This document shows positions 18,074 to 27,096 of a DNA stretch of 64,000 nt, piece by piece; position 1 is the stretch's first letter; the number at the start of each line of letters is the position of its first letter. The position numbers and the translations under genes were made by a program. The notes under the pieces are model-generated. The model was not told the DNA's origin, ran no database searches, and saw nothing but the letters and a program-made list of their open reading frames with translations. This DNA is from Pseudomonas sp. RGM2987 (GTDB taxonomy: Bacteria > Pseudomonadota > Gammaproteobacteria > Pseudomonadales > Pseudomonadaceae): assembly GCF_022952855.1 (NCBI RefSeq), contig NZ_JALJDX010000222.1:1-64000 (forward strand), written 5' to 3'.

Positions 18074-18916
18074 TCAGGCACCGCCGCCCTGGAATTTTTT
18101 CTGCAATTCCACCAGGGCCGGCGACGCCGGCGTGATGCGGTTGCGGGTCTGGGCTTCGATCAGCCAGCCGCTGCGGTGCAGTTGCTGGATGATCGGGTCG
18201 AGCCTGGCCTGGGTGTCGTTTTCACCCTTGCGCGTCCAGATCACCGAAGGCGCGGGATTGAGCTCCGGGCTGAGGGCGCGATAGCCCTGCCATTCGGCGT
18301 TGTCGGCCAACAGCGGATTGATCAGCGTGGCGTCATGCACCGCCGCCACACAGTTGTTGCCGCGCAGGGCGAGCAGCGATTCCGAGGAGCTCTTGAACGC
18401 CTTGATCTCGGCGCCCAGTTCGGTGAGCGGCTTGATGTAGCTGCTGCCCTGGGAGGTGCAGACCGGTTGATTCTTCAGGTCTTCCCAGCGGCTGATCTTG
18501 CTGTCCTTGAGCACTGCGGCGGTGCCGCCGACGCGGTAGAACGGCGTGGGCACGAAGCCAAGGATTTCGCCGCGCTCGGCGGTCCATTCCATGTTGGCGA
18601 TCAGCAGATCGACCTTACCTTGCTGCAGGAACTGCACACGGTTGGCCGGCAGCACCGGCACCAACTCCACCTTGGCACCCAGTTGCCGGCCCAATTCCTC
18701 GGCCAGGTCGACGTTCAATCCGCGTGGCTTCTGGGTCGTGGGATCGATGCCGCCGAAAGGCCCGCCGGACAGCAGCACGCCGACCACCAACTCATGGCGT
18801 TGCTCGATCTTGTCCAGGGTCGCATCGGCCTGGGCGACGGTGGCGCCCGCCAATGAGATCAACGCGCCCAACATCACAGGCAGCAATCGTTTTACAGGTG
18901 AGCGCTCAAGCAACAT
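18074..18916 (-). CDS. Periplasmic amino acid-binding protein (copy 1)
   Basis: 280 residues, SBP_bac_3 family, first gene of the operon. Signal peptide at residues 1-~30 ending 'GATVAQA'. Shares with copy 2 the blocks 'ATLDKIEQRHELVVGVLLSGGPFGGIDP', 'ANRVQFLQQGKVD', 'CTSQGSSYIKPL' and 'RGNNCVAAVHD'. The Cys in 'RGNNCVAAV' occurs in both copies and is a possible ligand contact or disulfide partner. Two receptors for one transporter suggest two related ligands. Confidence 0.92.
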   Translation of the reverse strand: MLLERSPVKRLLPVMLGALISLAGATVAQADATLDKIEQRHELVVGVLLSGGPFGGIDPTTQKPRGLNVDLAEELGRQLGAKVELVPVLPANRVQFLQQGKVDLLIANMEWTAERGEILGFVPTPFYRVGGTAAVLKDSKISRWEDLKNQPVCTSQGSSYIKPLTELGAEIKAFKSSSESLLALRGNNCVAAVHDATLINPLLADNAEWQGYRALSPELNPAPSVIWTRKGENDTQARLDPIIQQLHRSGWLIEAQTRNRITPASPALVELQKKFQGGGA

Positions 18917-19105
18917 GGAAATCCCCTCATAAATGGCCGGCGTCCCCCGGCCTGATGAGTGGGCATCCTAGGTATCGCGCGAGGGCGAAGGAAATTCAAA
19001 TATCGACTATCGTTATAACTCTCCGAGTTTGGTGATCAGGCAAAAAACGAATAACCGCGTATTTATTGGCCTGAAACGCAGCTCCACATAAAACGTTCCA
19101 CCCCA

Positions 19106-19121
19106 TACATAAAAATATGTA
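19106..19121. promoter_or_regulatory. Candidate LysR operator in the divergent promoter
   Basis: An inverted repeat TACATA-AAAA-TATGTA lies 24 bases ahead of the LysR gene and about 190 bases ahead of the operon on the other strand. Its position and AT-rich dyad suit a LysR autoregulatory site. The rest of 18917-19144 is promoter DNA with no gene. Confidence 0.4.
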
Positions 19122-19144
19122 ATGTTTCACGTTGCACCCTTGAT

Positions 19145-20008
19145 ATGAGCACCGCCATGTCGACCCTCGATCTCGAATTGCTGCGCACCTTCATCGCCGT
19201 GGTTGACCACCACAGCTTTGCCGAAGCCGGTGCCCGGCTGGCCCGTACGCAATCGTCCGTCACCCAGCACATGCAACGCCTGGAACAGCAGGTCGGCGTG
19301 AGCCTTTTCGAAAAGCGCGGCCGGCAGAAACAGCTCACCGAAGCCGGCCAGCAGTTGCTGCGCCACGCACGGCAGATGCTCTCGCTCAACGATGACGCAC
19401 TCAATTCCCTGCGCGAGAGCAGCCTGAGCGGCGTGTTGCGCATCGGTTCGCCCCATGACATCGCCGACACCATCCTGCCGCCGATCCTCAGCCACATCGC
19501 CCGCTCGGCGCCGCGCCTGCGGCTGGAAATCGATGTCGGCCGAAGCCCGTTCCTGATGGACGACCTGCACCGAGGCAAGGTCGACATGATCATCTCTACG
19601 CGCCAGGATTCGAACCTTGAAGGCTTCGCCTTGCGCACTTCGCCGGTGTGGTGGATCTGCTCGGCGCAATACCAGCACAACCCCGGCGAACCGTTGCCGC
19701 TGATCCTGGTGGATGAGCCGAGCATCTATCGGCGCTACGCGCTGGAGGCGCTGGAACGCGCCAATATTCCCTGGCGCCAGGCCTACCTGGCGTCGAACCT
19801 GATTGGCATCAAGGCCGCCACCCGCGCCGGCCTGGGCGTCACCCCGCGGAGCATGGAAATGCTCGGCCCGGACATGCGCGTGCTGGGTGAGAACGATGGC
19901 CTGCCGCGTATGCCGGACGTGACTTATCACCTGTGGATCCGCGCCAATACGGTCAATCCGTTGGTGCGCCGGGCCTATGAGTTGATCAGGACCAGCCAGG
20001 GCCACTGA
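19145..20008 (+). CDS. LysR-type regulator, likely of the sulfur amino acid operon
   Basis: 287 residues. N-terminal winged helix-turn-helix at residues ~8-67 ('TFIAVVDHHSFAEAGARLARTQSSVTQHMQRLEQQVGVSLFEKRGR'), then the periplasmic-binding-like effector domain. Divergent from the nine-gene operon with 228 bases between starts, the standard layout for a LysR regulator and its target. It is followed 36 bases later by the cyclase gene, which may share its transcript. ATG 19145 used; ATG 19157 is an alternative. Confidence 0.9.
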   Translation: MSTAMSTLDLELLRTFIAVVDHHSFAEAGARLARTQSSVTQHMQRLEQQVGVSLFEKRGRQKQLTEAGQQLLRHARQMLSLNDDALNSLRESSLSGVLRIGSPHDIADTILPPILSHIARSAPRLRLEIDVGRSPFLMDDLHRGKVDMIISTRQDSNLEGFALRTSPVWWICSAQYQHNPGEPLPLILVDEPSIYRRYALEALERANIPWRQAYLASNLIGIKAATRAGLGVTPRSMEMLGPDMRVLGENDGLPRMPDVTYHLWIRANTVNPLVRRAYELIRTSQGH

Positions 20009-20044
20009 ACAAATTTTTACCAGCCGCCAAACAGGACGTCAGCC

Positions 20045-20746
20045 ATGCCCAGCATTCACTTCAGCCGGATCGTCGACCTCAGCCACCTGATCACGCCGAA
20101 TATTGCCCTCTGGCCCAACGACCCGCCGGTACTGTTCAACACCGAGGCTTCGCTGGAAAAGGATGGCTACTACCTGCGCAGTTTCAGCATTGGCGAGCAC
20201 AGCGCCACGCACATGAATGCGCCGAACAGCTTCGAGACCGGCGCCATGGGCATCGATGACTACACCCCTGAATCGCTGGTCCGGCCAGCGGTGGTCATGG
20301 ATCTGGCGCGTCGGGTCGGCGACAACGTCGACTACGTCATCAGCCTGCAAGACATCGAGGACTGGGAGCAGGCGCACGGCCCGATTCCGGAGGGTTGCGT
20401 GGTGCTGTTCCACACGGGTTGGCAGTCGCGCTGGGCGGATCCGGGTCGCTTTTTCAATCAGGATGAGCGCGGCCTGCACTTCCCCGGGGTCGGCGCTGCG
20501 GCTACTCGCTTGCTGCTGGAAAAACGGCGTATCGCCGGGATCGGTATCGACACTCATGGCGTGGACCCGGGGCAGGAAACGACCTTTGCGAGCAACCGGC
20601 TGGTGCTGGGAAGGCGCGGCATTATCCTTGAATGTTTGAACCAGCTTGATCAGCTACCGGCCACTGGGTGCACGCTGGTGATCGGCGTGCTGCGTCTTGA
20701 GGCCGGCTCCGGTTCACCGGCGAGTGTGCTGGCGTTTGTTCCTTGA
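20045..20746 (+). CDS. Cyclase/kynurenine formamidase-family metal hydrolase
   Basis: 233 residues of the KynB/cyclase family, metal-dependent hydrolases of amides or lactones. The family metal motif HxGTHxDxP appears as 'GEHSATHMNAPNSF', with a second metal region 'GIGIDTHGVDPGQ'. Asn replaces the usual Asp in HxDxP, so metal binding may differ. No kynureninase or tryptophan dioxygenase gene is nearby, so kynurenine formamidase activity should not be assumed. It follows the LysR gene and stops 8 bases before the convergent LysR gene at 20755. Confidence 0.85.
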   Translation: MPSIHFSRIVDLSHLITPNIALWPNDPPVLFNTEASLEKDGYYLRSFSIGEHSATHMNAPNSFETGAMGIDDYTPESLVRPAVVMDLARRVGDNVDYVISLQDIEDWEQAHGPIPEGCVVLFHTGWQSRWADPGRFFNQDERGLHFPGVGAAATRLLLEKRRIAGIGIDTHGVDPGQETTFASNRLVLGRRGIILECLNQLDQLPATGCTLVIGVLRLEAGSGSPASVLAFVP

Positions 20747-20754
20747 GGCTCGCC

Positions 20755-21669
20755 TCAATAATTGAAGTCGTGCCCCAGTTCTCTCTGCATCCACTCCAGG
20801 AAGCGCCGGACTCGGGGGAAATTGGCGTGGGCCCGGGGAAACACCAGGTGATGCGCGGTGATCGACGCACTCAGGTCCGGCGCTACCTCCACCAGCGCAC
20901 CGCGCTCAAGGTAGTCCTGGGCCAGCAGCGTGCTTTCCAGCGCAAAGCCGAGCCCGTGGCTGGCGGCTTCCAGGGTCATGTAGGAACGGTCGAAGCTCAG
21001 GGTGTAGGGTTTCTCGGGCCGCGACAGACCGTGCTGGGCGAACAATTGCGGCCACTTGATCAGGGTCGCTTCCGACAGGATCAACTCACGATCGAGCAGA
21101 TCCGCCACGGTCCGAACAGGCCGCTTCGCCAACAATTTCGGAGAAGCCATGACCGCAATCCGCTCGTTGCGCACCGTACGCACTTCGAAGCTCGGCCAGT
21201 TGGGCATGCCATGGCGGATGTCGACGTCGATCTTGTCCCGGCTGAAGTGCAGCGATTCGTAGGAACACGACAGGTTGAGCTGGATATCCGGATGGCTCTC
21301 GCGGAACTGCTCCAAGCGCGGCATCAGCCACAACAGGCCGAAGCTGGGGGACGAGTGCAGCCGCAAGCAATCGAGGCTGACATCGCTGGCGGCGCGCTCG
21401 GTGGCCACCGCCAGGCTGTGAAGGATACCGGAGACCTCGGTCAGGTACTGCTCGCCCACCGGGGTCAGGGTCACGCCCCTGGCCGTGCGGAAAAACAATT
21501 GGCGGCCGATCATCGATTCGAGCTTGGCCAGTTGGTGGCTCACCGCCGAGGGGGTCAGTTCGAGCAATTCGGCGGCGCGGGCGACGTTGCCAAAGCGCGC
21601 CGTCTGCTCAAAGGCCTGAATGGCTTTCAGGGGCGGCAGCACGGCAGGTGAGTCTTCAGGTAAGCGCAT
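20755..21669 (-). CDS. LysR-type regulator (GcvA/AmpR-like)
   Basis: 304 residues. HTH at residues ~12-70 in 'LKAIQAFEQTARFGNVARAAELLELTPSAVSHQLAKLE', the phrasing typical of the GcvA/AmpR branch, then a substrate-binding-like domain. Divergent from the SDR-MFS-transketolase operon with a 198-base gap, so it is the likely regulator of that operon. Confidence 0.9.
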   Translation of the reverse strand: MRLPEDSPAVLPPLKAIQAFEQTARFGNVARAAELLELTPSAVSHQLAKLESMIGRQLFFRTARGVTLTPVGEQYLTEVSGILHSLAVATERAASDVSLDCLRLHSSPSFGLLWLMPRLEQFRESHPDIQLNLSCSYESLHFSRDKIDVDIRHGMPNWPSFEVRTVRNERIAVMASPKLLAKRPVRTVADLLDRELILSEATLIKWPQLFAQHGLSRPEKPYTLSFDRSYMTLEAASHGLGFALESTLLAQDYLERGALVEVAPDLSASITAHHLVFPRAHANFPRVRRFLEWMQRELGHDFNY

Positions 21670-21867
21670 GATTATTGTTATTCCGCTGCAAGTCTTGTCA
21701 TTCGGGCACCTGGCTATTCAACCATTCCACCCACCGGCTGGCGAGTGCTGAATTTTTTTCAGCACCGAGTGACTTTCGCGTTATTGCTCAGGGCGCTGGC
21801 GCGGAACACAGTGAGTCATCGGTTCATGGCCGAATGTCTCCCATAACAACAATCAGAGGTGTCCTCC

Positions 21868-22617
21868 ATGCTTCTTCAAGGCAAAGTCGCGATCATCACC
21901 GGTGCTGCTTCGGCGCGAGGTATCGGCCGTGCGACAGCGACCACGTTTGCGCAACATGGCGCCCGGGTGGTGATCCTCGACCTGGATGCATCCGCGGCCC
22001 GTGACGCCGCTGCCTCCCTGGGCGAAGGTCACCTGGGCCTGGCCGCGAACGTCGCGGATGAACAACAGGTCCGCCAGACCGTCGCCACCATCCTCGAGCA
22101 ATTCGGCCGCATCGACGTGCTGGTCAATAACGCCGGCATCACCCAACCGCTCAAGACCCTCGATATTCGCGGCTCGGATTATGACAAGGTGCTGGACGTC
22201 AGCCTGCGCGGCACCTTGCTCATGTCCCAGGCGGTGATTCCGGTGATGCGCGAGCAGCGCGCCGGGAGCATCGTCTGCATGTCCTCGGTGTCCGCCCAAC
22301 GCGGTGGCGGCATTTTCGGTGGCCCGCACTACAGCGCTGCCAAGGCCGGCGTGCTGGGCCTGGGCAAAGCCATGGCCCGGGAACTGGGGCCAGACAACGT
22401 GCGGGTCAACTCGATTGCGCCCGGGCTGATTCACACCGACATCACCGGCGGCCTGATGCAGGATGATCGCCGTCACGCGATCATTGACGGCATTCCACTG
22501 GGACGCCTGGGTGAAGCCCAGGATGTCGCCAACGCAGCGCTGTTCCTGGCCAGTGACCTGTCCTCCTATCTGACCGGCATCACCTTGGACGTGAACGGCG
22601 GGATGCTGATTCACTGA
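21868..22617 (+). CDS. Short-chain dehydrogenase/reductase
   Basis: About 249 residues, classical SDR. Cofactor motif 'TGAASARGIGRA' (a variant TGxxxGxG with one extra residue), 'LVNNAG', catalytic Ser in 'CMSSVSAQ' and 'YSAAK' with the Tyr-Lys pair. The acidic residue after beta-2 ('VILDLD') suggests NAD rather than NADP. ATG 21868 is preferred because AGAGG lies 8 bases upstream; a GTG at 21859 is also in frame. First gene of the operon with MFS transporter and transketolase; probably oxidises a sugar or polyol. Confidence 0.9.
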   Translation: MLLQGKVAIITGAASARGIGRATATTFAQHGARVVILDLDASAARDAAASLGEGHLGLAANVADEQQVRQTVATILEQFGRIDVLVNNAGITQPLKTLDIRGSDYDKVLDVSLRGTLLMSQAVIPVMREQRAGSIVCMSSVSAQRGGGIFGGPHYSAAKAGVLGLGKAMARELGPDNVRVNSIAPGLIHTDITGGLMQDDRRHAIIDGIPLGRLGEAQDVANAALFLASDLSSYLTGITLDVNGGMLIH

Positions 22618-22626
22618 TAACACTGG

Positions 22627-22682
22627 CGGGCCGCGAGGCCCGTACGGTTCTGGATCGAGACGCAGCCGGGCCCATGGCCCGG
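22627..22682 (+). other. Two strong hairpins between SDR and MFS genes
   Basis: CGGGCC-GCGA-GGCCCG (22627-22642, stable GNRA tetraloop) and CCGGGCC-CAT-GGCCCGG (22666-22682). Neither is followed by a T-run, so they are more likely mRNA processing or stability elements than terminators; they could set the SDR to transporter expression ratio. Confidence 0.5.
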
Positions 22683-22712
22683 CGGTCAATAACAACAAGA
22701 GATCAGACCCTC

Positions 22713-24011
22713 ATGACCACCCTATCGCTCGAAGCGGTTTCGACCGTGCGCACCAACGCCTATCGCAAGACTGCCTGGCGGCTGATGCCGTTCCTGATGC
22801 TGTGCTACTTGTGTGCCTACCTTGACCGGGTCAATGTCGGCTTCGCCAAGTTGCAGATGATGAACGACCTGGCCCTCAGCGAAACCGTGTACGGCCTGGG
22901 CGCCGGCATGTTCTTCATCGGCTATTTCCTCTGCGAAGTGCCCAGCAACATCATCCTGCACAAGGTCGGGGCGCGCGTCTGGATCGCCCGGATCATGATC
23001 ACCTGGGGTCTTATTTCCGCGCTGTTCGCCTTCGTTGAAACCGCCTGGCAGTTCTATGCCCTGCGCTTTCTGCTCGGCGTCGCCGAAGCCGGTCTGGCAC
23101 CGGGCCTGTTGCTGTACCTGACCTACTGGTTCCCGTCCTATCGGCGTGCCCGCATGACCGTGTTGTGGTTCATCGCCATCCCGCTGTCGGGCATGGTCGG
23201 CGGCCCGCTCTCCGGCTGGATCATGAACCACTTCGCCGGTCTGCACGGCTGGGCCGGATGGCAATGGATGTTCGTGCTCGAAGCCATCCCAACCGTGCTG
23301 GTGGGCCTGCTGGTACTGAGCTATCTCAAGGATGGCGTGCACCAGGCCAGTTGGCTGGACGAGGACGAAAAAGCCCTGATCAGCCGCGAACTGGCCGAAG
23401 ACGATCAGTGCAAAGTCACGCACGCTTCGGTGGGCGAGTTCATCCGCGACCGTCGGCTGTGGCTGCTCGCCGGTATCTACTTCTGCGTGGTGATGGGCCA
23501 GTACGCGATCACCTTCTGGTTGCCGACACTGGTGCGCAACGCCGGGGTTTCCGATCCGCTGCACATCGGTTTCCTGACCAGCCTGCCCTACCTCTGCGCG
23601 ATTGCCGCGATGCTGCTGGTGGGACGCAGCGGCGACAAACATCGCGAACGACGCTGGCACCTTATCGTGCCGATGATCGCCGGCGCCCTGGGCCTGACCC
23701 TCGCCGCGCTGCTGGGTGGAAACATCCTGCTGTCGATCCTGAGCCTGTGCCTGGCCGCCTCGGGGATCCTGTCCGCTTCCTCGATGTTTTGGATGCTGCC
23801 CACCACGCTGCTGGGTGGCGTGTCTGCCGCCGCCGGCATCGCCGCCGTCAACAGTTTCGCCAACCTGGCAGGCTTCTGCTCGCCCTACCTGATTGGCTGG
23901 ATCACCACCCAGACCGGCTCCAGCGCCATCGGCATGTACCTGATCACCGGGGTGCTGCTGGGCGGTGCGCTGCTGGTGCTGCGCATTCCCGCCGCCCTGG
24001 TCAATCGTTGA
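22713..24011 (+). CDS. MFS transporter, anion:cation symporter type
   Basis: About 432 residues, 12 membrane segments, ACS family (GudP/ExuT/phthalate-type carriers of organic acids and sugar acids). Typical N-terminal text 'RLMPFLMLCYLCAYLDRVNVGFAKLQM' with the 'DRVNVGFA' signature, and 'WFPSYRRARMT' in the loop after helix 4. ATG 22713 chosen to begin just before the first helix. Presumably imports the substrate of the SDR and transketolase. Confidence 0.92.
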   Translation: MTTLSLEAVSTVRTNAYRKTAWRLMPFLMLCYLCAYLDRVNVGFAKLQMMNDLALSETVYGLGAGMFFIGYFLCEVPSNIILHKVGARVWIARIMITWGLISALFAFVETAWQFYALRFLLGVAEAGLAPGLLLYLTYWFPSYRRARMTVLWFIAIPLSGMVGGPLSGWIMNHFAGLHGWAGWQWMFVLEAIPTVLVGLLVLSYLKDGVHQASWLDEDEKALISRELAEDDQCKVTHASVGEFIRDRRLWLLAGIYFCVVMGQYAITFWLPTLVRNAGVSDPLHIGFLTSLPYLCAIAAMLLVGRSGDKHRERRWHLIVPMIAGALGLTLAALLGGNILLSILSLCLAASGILSASSMFWMLPTTLLGGVSAAAGIAAVNSFANLAGFCSPYLIGWITTQTGSSAIGMYLITGVLLGGALLVLRIPAALVNR

Positions 24012-24028
24012 GTTATCGGAGTCTTACC

Positions 24029-24877
24029 ATGTCCAACCTTGCTCCCCACACCGCGTCCACGTCACTGGCCGAACGCGCCCACAACATCCGTCACCATGCA
24101 TTGCGCATGGGGCAGGTCCAGGGCCAGGGCTATGTCGGCCAGGCGCTGGGCGCCGCCGACCTGCTGGCGGTGTCGTACTTCCATGCCCTGAACTATCGGC
24201 CCGAAGATCCGAAATGGGAACAACGCGACCGCTTCTACCTGTCCATCGGTCACTACGCGATTGCGCTGTACGCGGCATTGATCGAAGCCCGGATCGTTCC
24301 CCTGGATGAGCTGGAAACCTACGGCGCCGATGACAGCCGCTTGCCCATGTCGGGCATGGCCGCCTACACCCCAGGCATGGAAATCACCGGCGGCTCGCTC
24401 GGCCAGGGCCTGGGCATCGCCGTCGGCGCCTGCCTGGGATTGAAACGCAAAGGCTCGTCTTCCTTCGTCTACAACCTGTTGTCCGACGGTGAGTTGAATG
24501 AAGGTTCGACCTGGGAAGCGGTGATGTCGGCGTCCCACTGGAAGCTCGACAACCTGATCGCCATCGTCGACGTCAACAACCAGCAGGCCGATGGCTATTC
24601 GAGCGAAATTCTCTCGTTCGAACCCATTGTCGATCGCTGGCAGGCCTTCGGCTGGTTCACCCAGCGCGTCGATGGCAATGATTTGGATGCACTGGTGACC
24701 GCCTTCGACGCCGCACGCAATCACCCCGGCACGCAACCGCGGGTGATCATCTGCGACACCCGCATGGGCAAGGGCGTGCCGTTCCTGGAAAGTCGCGAAA
24801 AAACCCATTTCATCCGCGTCGAAGAACACGAGTGGGACCTGGCGCTGAGCAATCTTGAAGAAGGAAAGAACCCATGA
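24029..24877 (+). CDS. Transketolase, N-terminal subunit
   Basis: About 282 residues covering the pyrophosphate-binding half of a split transketolase. ThDP/Mg2+ motif 'SDGELNEGSTWEA...DVNNQQADG', with the conserved His in 'SIGHYAIALYA' and 'GSLGQGLGIAVG'. The ATG at 24029 has GGAG 10 bases upstream. Its stop overlaps the start of the C-terminal subunit (ATGA at 24874). Split transketolases occur in specialised pathways such as apulose or other branched or deoxy-sugar catabolism; the donor here is unknown. Confidence 0.93.
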   Translation: MSNLAPHTASTSLAERAHNIRHHALRMGQVQGQGYVGQALGAADLLAVSYFHALNYRPEDPKWEQRDRFYLSIGHYAIALYAALIEARIVPLDELETYGADDSRLPMSGMAAYTPGMEITGGSLGQGLGIAVGACLGLKRKGSSSFVYNLLSDGELNEGSTWEAVMSASHWKLDNLIAIVDVNNQQADGYSSEILSFEPIVDRWQAFGWFTQRVDGNDLDALVTAFDAARNHPGTQPRVIICDTRMGKGVPFLESREKTHFIRVEEHEWDLALSNLEEGKNP

Positions 24878-25896
24878 GCCACGCTGCCAATACCCCGATC
24901 TTGACCAGCGAGCCGGCCAAGAAGCGCCTCACCACCTCGGCGATGATTGCCTCGATTGCCGCCGAAGGCCAGGCCACGAAATCGGCGCCCTTCGGCCATG
25001 CGCTGGCGGCGCTGGCCGAGCAGCGCTCGGACATCGTTGGCCTGTCTGCCGACCTGTCCAAGTACACCGACCTGCACATTTTCGCCAAGGCCCACCCGGA
25101 GCGTTTCTATCAGATGGGCATGGCCGAACAGTTGTTGATGAGCGCAGCCGCAGGCATGGCCCGCGAGGGATTCGTACCGTTCGCCACGACTTATGCGGTG
25201 TTTGCCTCCCGGCGCGCCTATGACTTCATCTGCATGGCCATTGCCGAGGAAAACCTCAACGTCAAGATCGTCTGCGGCTTGCCGGGTCTGACCACCGGCT
25301 ATGGCCCCAGCCACCAGGCCACCGACGACCTGGCGATCTTTCGGGCCATGCCTAACCTGATGGTCATCGATCCGTGCGATGCGTTGGAAATCGAACAGGC
25401 GGTGCCGGCCATCGCTGCGCACCAGGGCCCGGTCTATATGCGCTTGCTGCGCGGCAACGTGCCGCTGGTGCTGGACGAATACGGCTACCAGTTCGAGATT
25501 GGCAAGGCCAAGACCCTGCGCACCGGCGACGATGTCCTGATCATTTCCACCGGGCTGATGACCATGCGTGCGCTGGAAGCGGCCAAACAGTTGCAGGCCG
25601 ACGGTGTCGATGTTGCGGTACTGCATGTACCGACGATCAAGCCACTGGACGAGCAAACCATTCTCGCCGAAGCCCGCAAACCGGGGCGGCTGGTGGTGAC
25701 GGCGGAAAACAGCTCGGTGATCGGGGGGCTTGGCGAAGCCGTGGCAACGGTCCTGCTGCGCAATGGCGTGACGCCGACGTTCCGCCAGATCGGCTTGCCG
25801 GACGCCTTCCTCGATGCCGGCGCCCTGCCGACGCTGCATGATCGCTACGGCATTTCAACCCAGGCGGTTTGTACGCAGATCAAGGCCTGGCTGTAA
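24874..25896 (+). CDS. Transketolase, C-terminal subunit
   Basis: 340 residues with the pyrimidine-binding and C-terminal domains. Visible blocks: 'FGHALAALAEQRSDIVGLSADLSKYT', the catalytic Glu region 'RFYQMGMAEQLLMSAAAGMA', 'FATTYAVFASRRAYDFI', 'GLTTGYGPSHQATDDL', and the C-terminal 'VVTAENSSVIGGLGEAVA'. It completes the ThDP enzyme with the upstream gene. The overlap implies equal expression of the two halves. Confidence 0.93.
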   Translation: MSHAANTPILTSEPAKKRLTTSAMIASIAAEGQATKSAPFGHALAALAEQRSDIVGLSADLSKYTDLHIFAKAHPERFYQMGMAEQLLMSAAAGMAREGFVPFATTYAVFASRRAYDFICMAIAEENLNVKIVCGLPGLTTGYGPSHQATDDLAIFRAMPNLMVIDPCDALEIEQAVPAIAAHQGPVYMRLLRGNVPLVLDEYGYQFEIGKAKTLRTGDDVLIISTGLMTMRALEAAKQLQADGVDVAVLHVPTIKPLDEQTILAEARKPGRLVVTAENSSVIGGLGEAVATVLLRNGVTPTFRQIGLPDAFLDAGALPTLHDRYGISTQAVCTQIKAWL

Positions 25897-25958
25897 CGCA
25901 GGGCGCGGGGTTCCTTCACCGGCGCTCCGCTGTCCGACGACATAAAGGAATCTGCACC

Positions 25959-26900
25959 TTGAAGCCAGAAGCATTGCTCGATCCGGCGTTTCACAGTTTC
26001 ATGACTCCTAGCGCGGAACACTGGTCACTGGGCACCCTGCCCGCCATTCGCGCTCGCGTGCATTCGATGTTCAAACCAGAACATCGCGCACGGTGCACGC
26101 AGACCTGGACCTCGGGACTGAACGGCGAACGGCTGCGCCTGTGTCTCTATCAGCCAACTTGTTTGAGCAGCGCGCCCCTGCCGGCGATCTTGTACCTGCA
26201 TGGCGGTGGCTTCGTGCTCGGCAAGCCTGAAATGGCCGATGATTATCTGGCTGACCTGGCCGATGAGCAGCAGGTGCTTATCGTCGCGGTGGATTATCGG
26301 CTGGCTCCCGAACAGGCCTTTCCTGGGCCGTTGGACGATTGCTATGCAGCGCTTGGCTGGATGTGTGCCAACGCCCAGGGCCTGGACCTCGACCCGCAGC
26401 GCATAGTGGTCATGGGCCATAGCGCTGGCGGTGGATTGGCCGCGGCGTTGGCGATCATGGCGCGCGACAGGCAGCAGTATCCGATTGCCGCTCAGGTGCT
26501 TGTTTACCCGATGCTCGACCATCGTACGGGTTCGGCAGGTTCGCCCTACTCCAATCCCAGCACCGGTACCTTCAGTTGGCAGCCGGCGCAGAACCGGTTC
26601 TGCTGGGAGTGTATGCGTGGCGGCTACCGCCTGGACGATGAACGCGTTGGTTGGTTTTCTCCAGCGTTGGAGCAAAAGCTCGGTGGACTGCCGCCGTGTT
26701 TCCTGTCGGTCGGGGCGCTGGATTTGTTTGTCGATGAGGATGTGGCTTACGCGATGGGGTTGTCTCGGGCGGGTGTGGCGGTGGAGCTGCACGTTTACCC
26801 AGGCGCGCCGCATATGTTTGACCAGGTGCCTGGGCGCATTACCACGCAGTCGGCGGTTGATGTTGTTCGGGCGTTAGGGAAGTTTTTGAAAAGGGGCTGA
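25959..26900 (+). CDS. Alpha/beta-hydrolase, hormone-sensitive lipase family
   Basis: About 313 residues. Oxyanion motif 'LHGGGFVLG', nucleophile Ser in 'GHSAGGGLAA', acid in 'GALDLFVDED' and His in 'GAPHMFDQVP'. Cytoplasmic carboxylesterase or acetylhydrolase. The best start is TTG at 25959, with AAGGAA eight bases upstream; no ATG fits before the conserved fold. It is 62 bases after the transketolase gene and is likely in the same operon, where it could deacylate a sugar ester or open a lactone (inference). Confidence 0.87.
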   Translation: MKPEALLDPAFHSFMTPSAEHWSLGTLPAIRARVHSMFKPEHRARCTQTWTSGLNGERLRLCLYQPTCLSSAPLPAILYLHGGGFVLGKPEMADDYLADLADEQQVLIVAVDYRLAPEQAFPGPLDDCYAALGWMCANAQGLDLDPQRIVVMGHSAGGGLAAALAIMARDRQQYPIAAQVLVYPMLDHRTGSAGSPYSNPSTGTFSWQPAQNRFCWECMRGGYRLDDERVGWFSPALEQKLGGLPPCFLSVGALDLFVDEDVAYAMGLSRAGVAVELHVYPGAPHMFDQVPGRITTQSAVDVVRALGKFLKRG

Positions 26901-26963
26901 AGATTTAAAAACGAGGCGGCCTTAACGTCGACCTGCTTCTTGCGGGTGTACCCCTACTCCAAC

Positions 26964-27052
26964 TGTAGGAGCGAGCTTGCTCGCGATAGCGGTGGGTCAG
27001 TTAACTCAGTGCCGACTGACCCGACGCTATCGCGAGCAGGCTCGCTCCCACA
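26964..27052. repeat. REPIN, first of a doublet
   Basis: Inverted pair of REP units: TGTAGGAGCGAGCTTGCTCG at the left and CGCGAGCAGGCTCGCTCCCACA at the right, with mirrored GGTGGGTCAG/CTGACCC inside. The rest of 26901-27234 holds only this element and the next one. Confidence 0.88.
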
Positions 27053-27096
27053 GAGGTCCGGAGGTGTTCTCAGGATTCAAGTCCACTAGAGATCAT

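Noticed and set aside
23165..24877. Reading of the transketolase N-subunit extended upstream into the MFS gene
   Set aside because: The upstream part is out of frame with the MFS protein and rich in Arg/Pro; the ATG at 24029 has a Shine-Dalgarno site and fits the family N-terminus.
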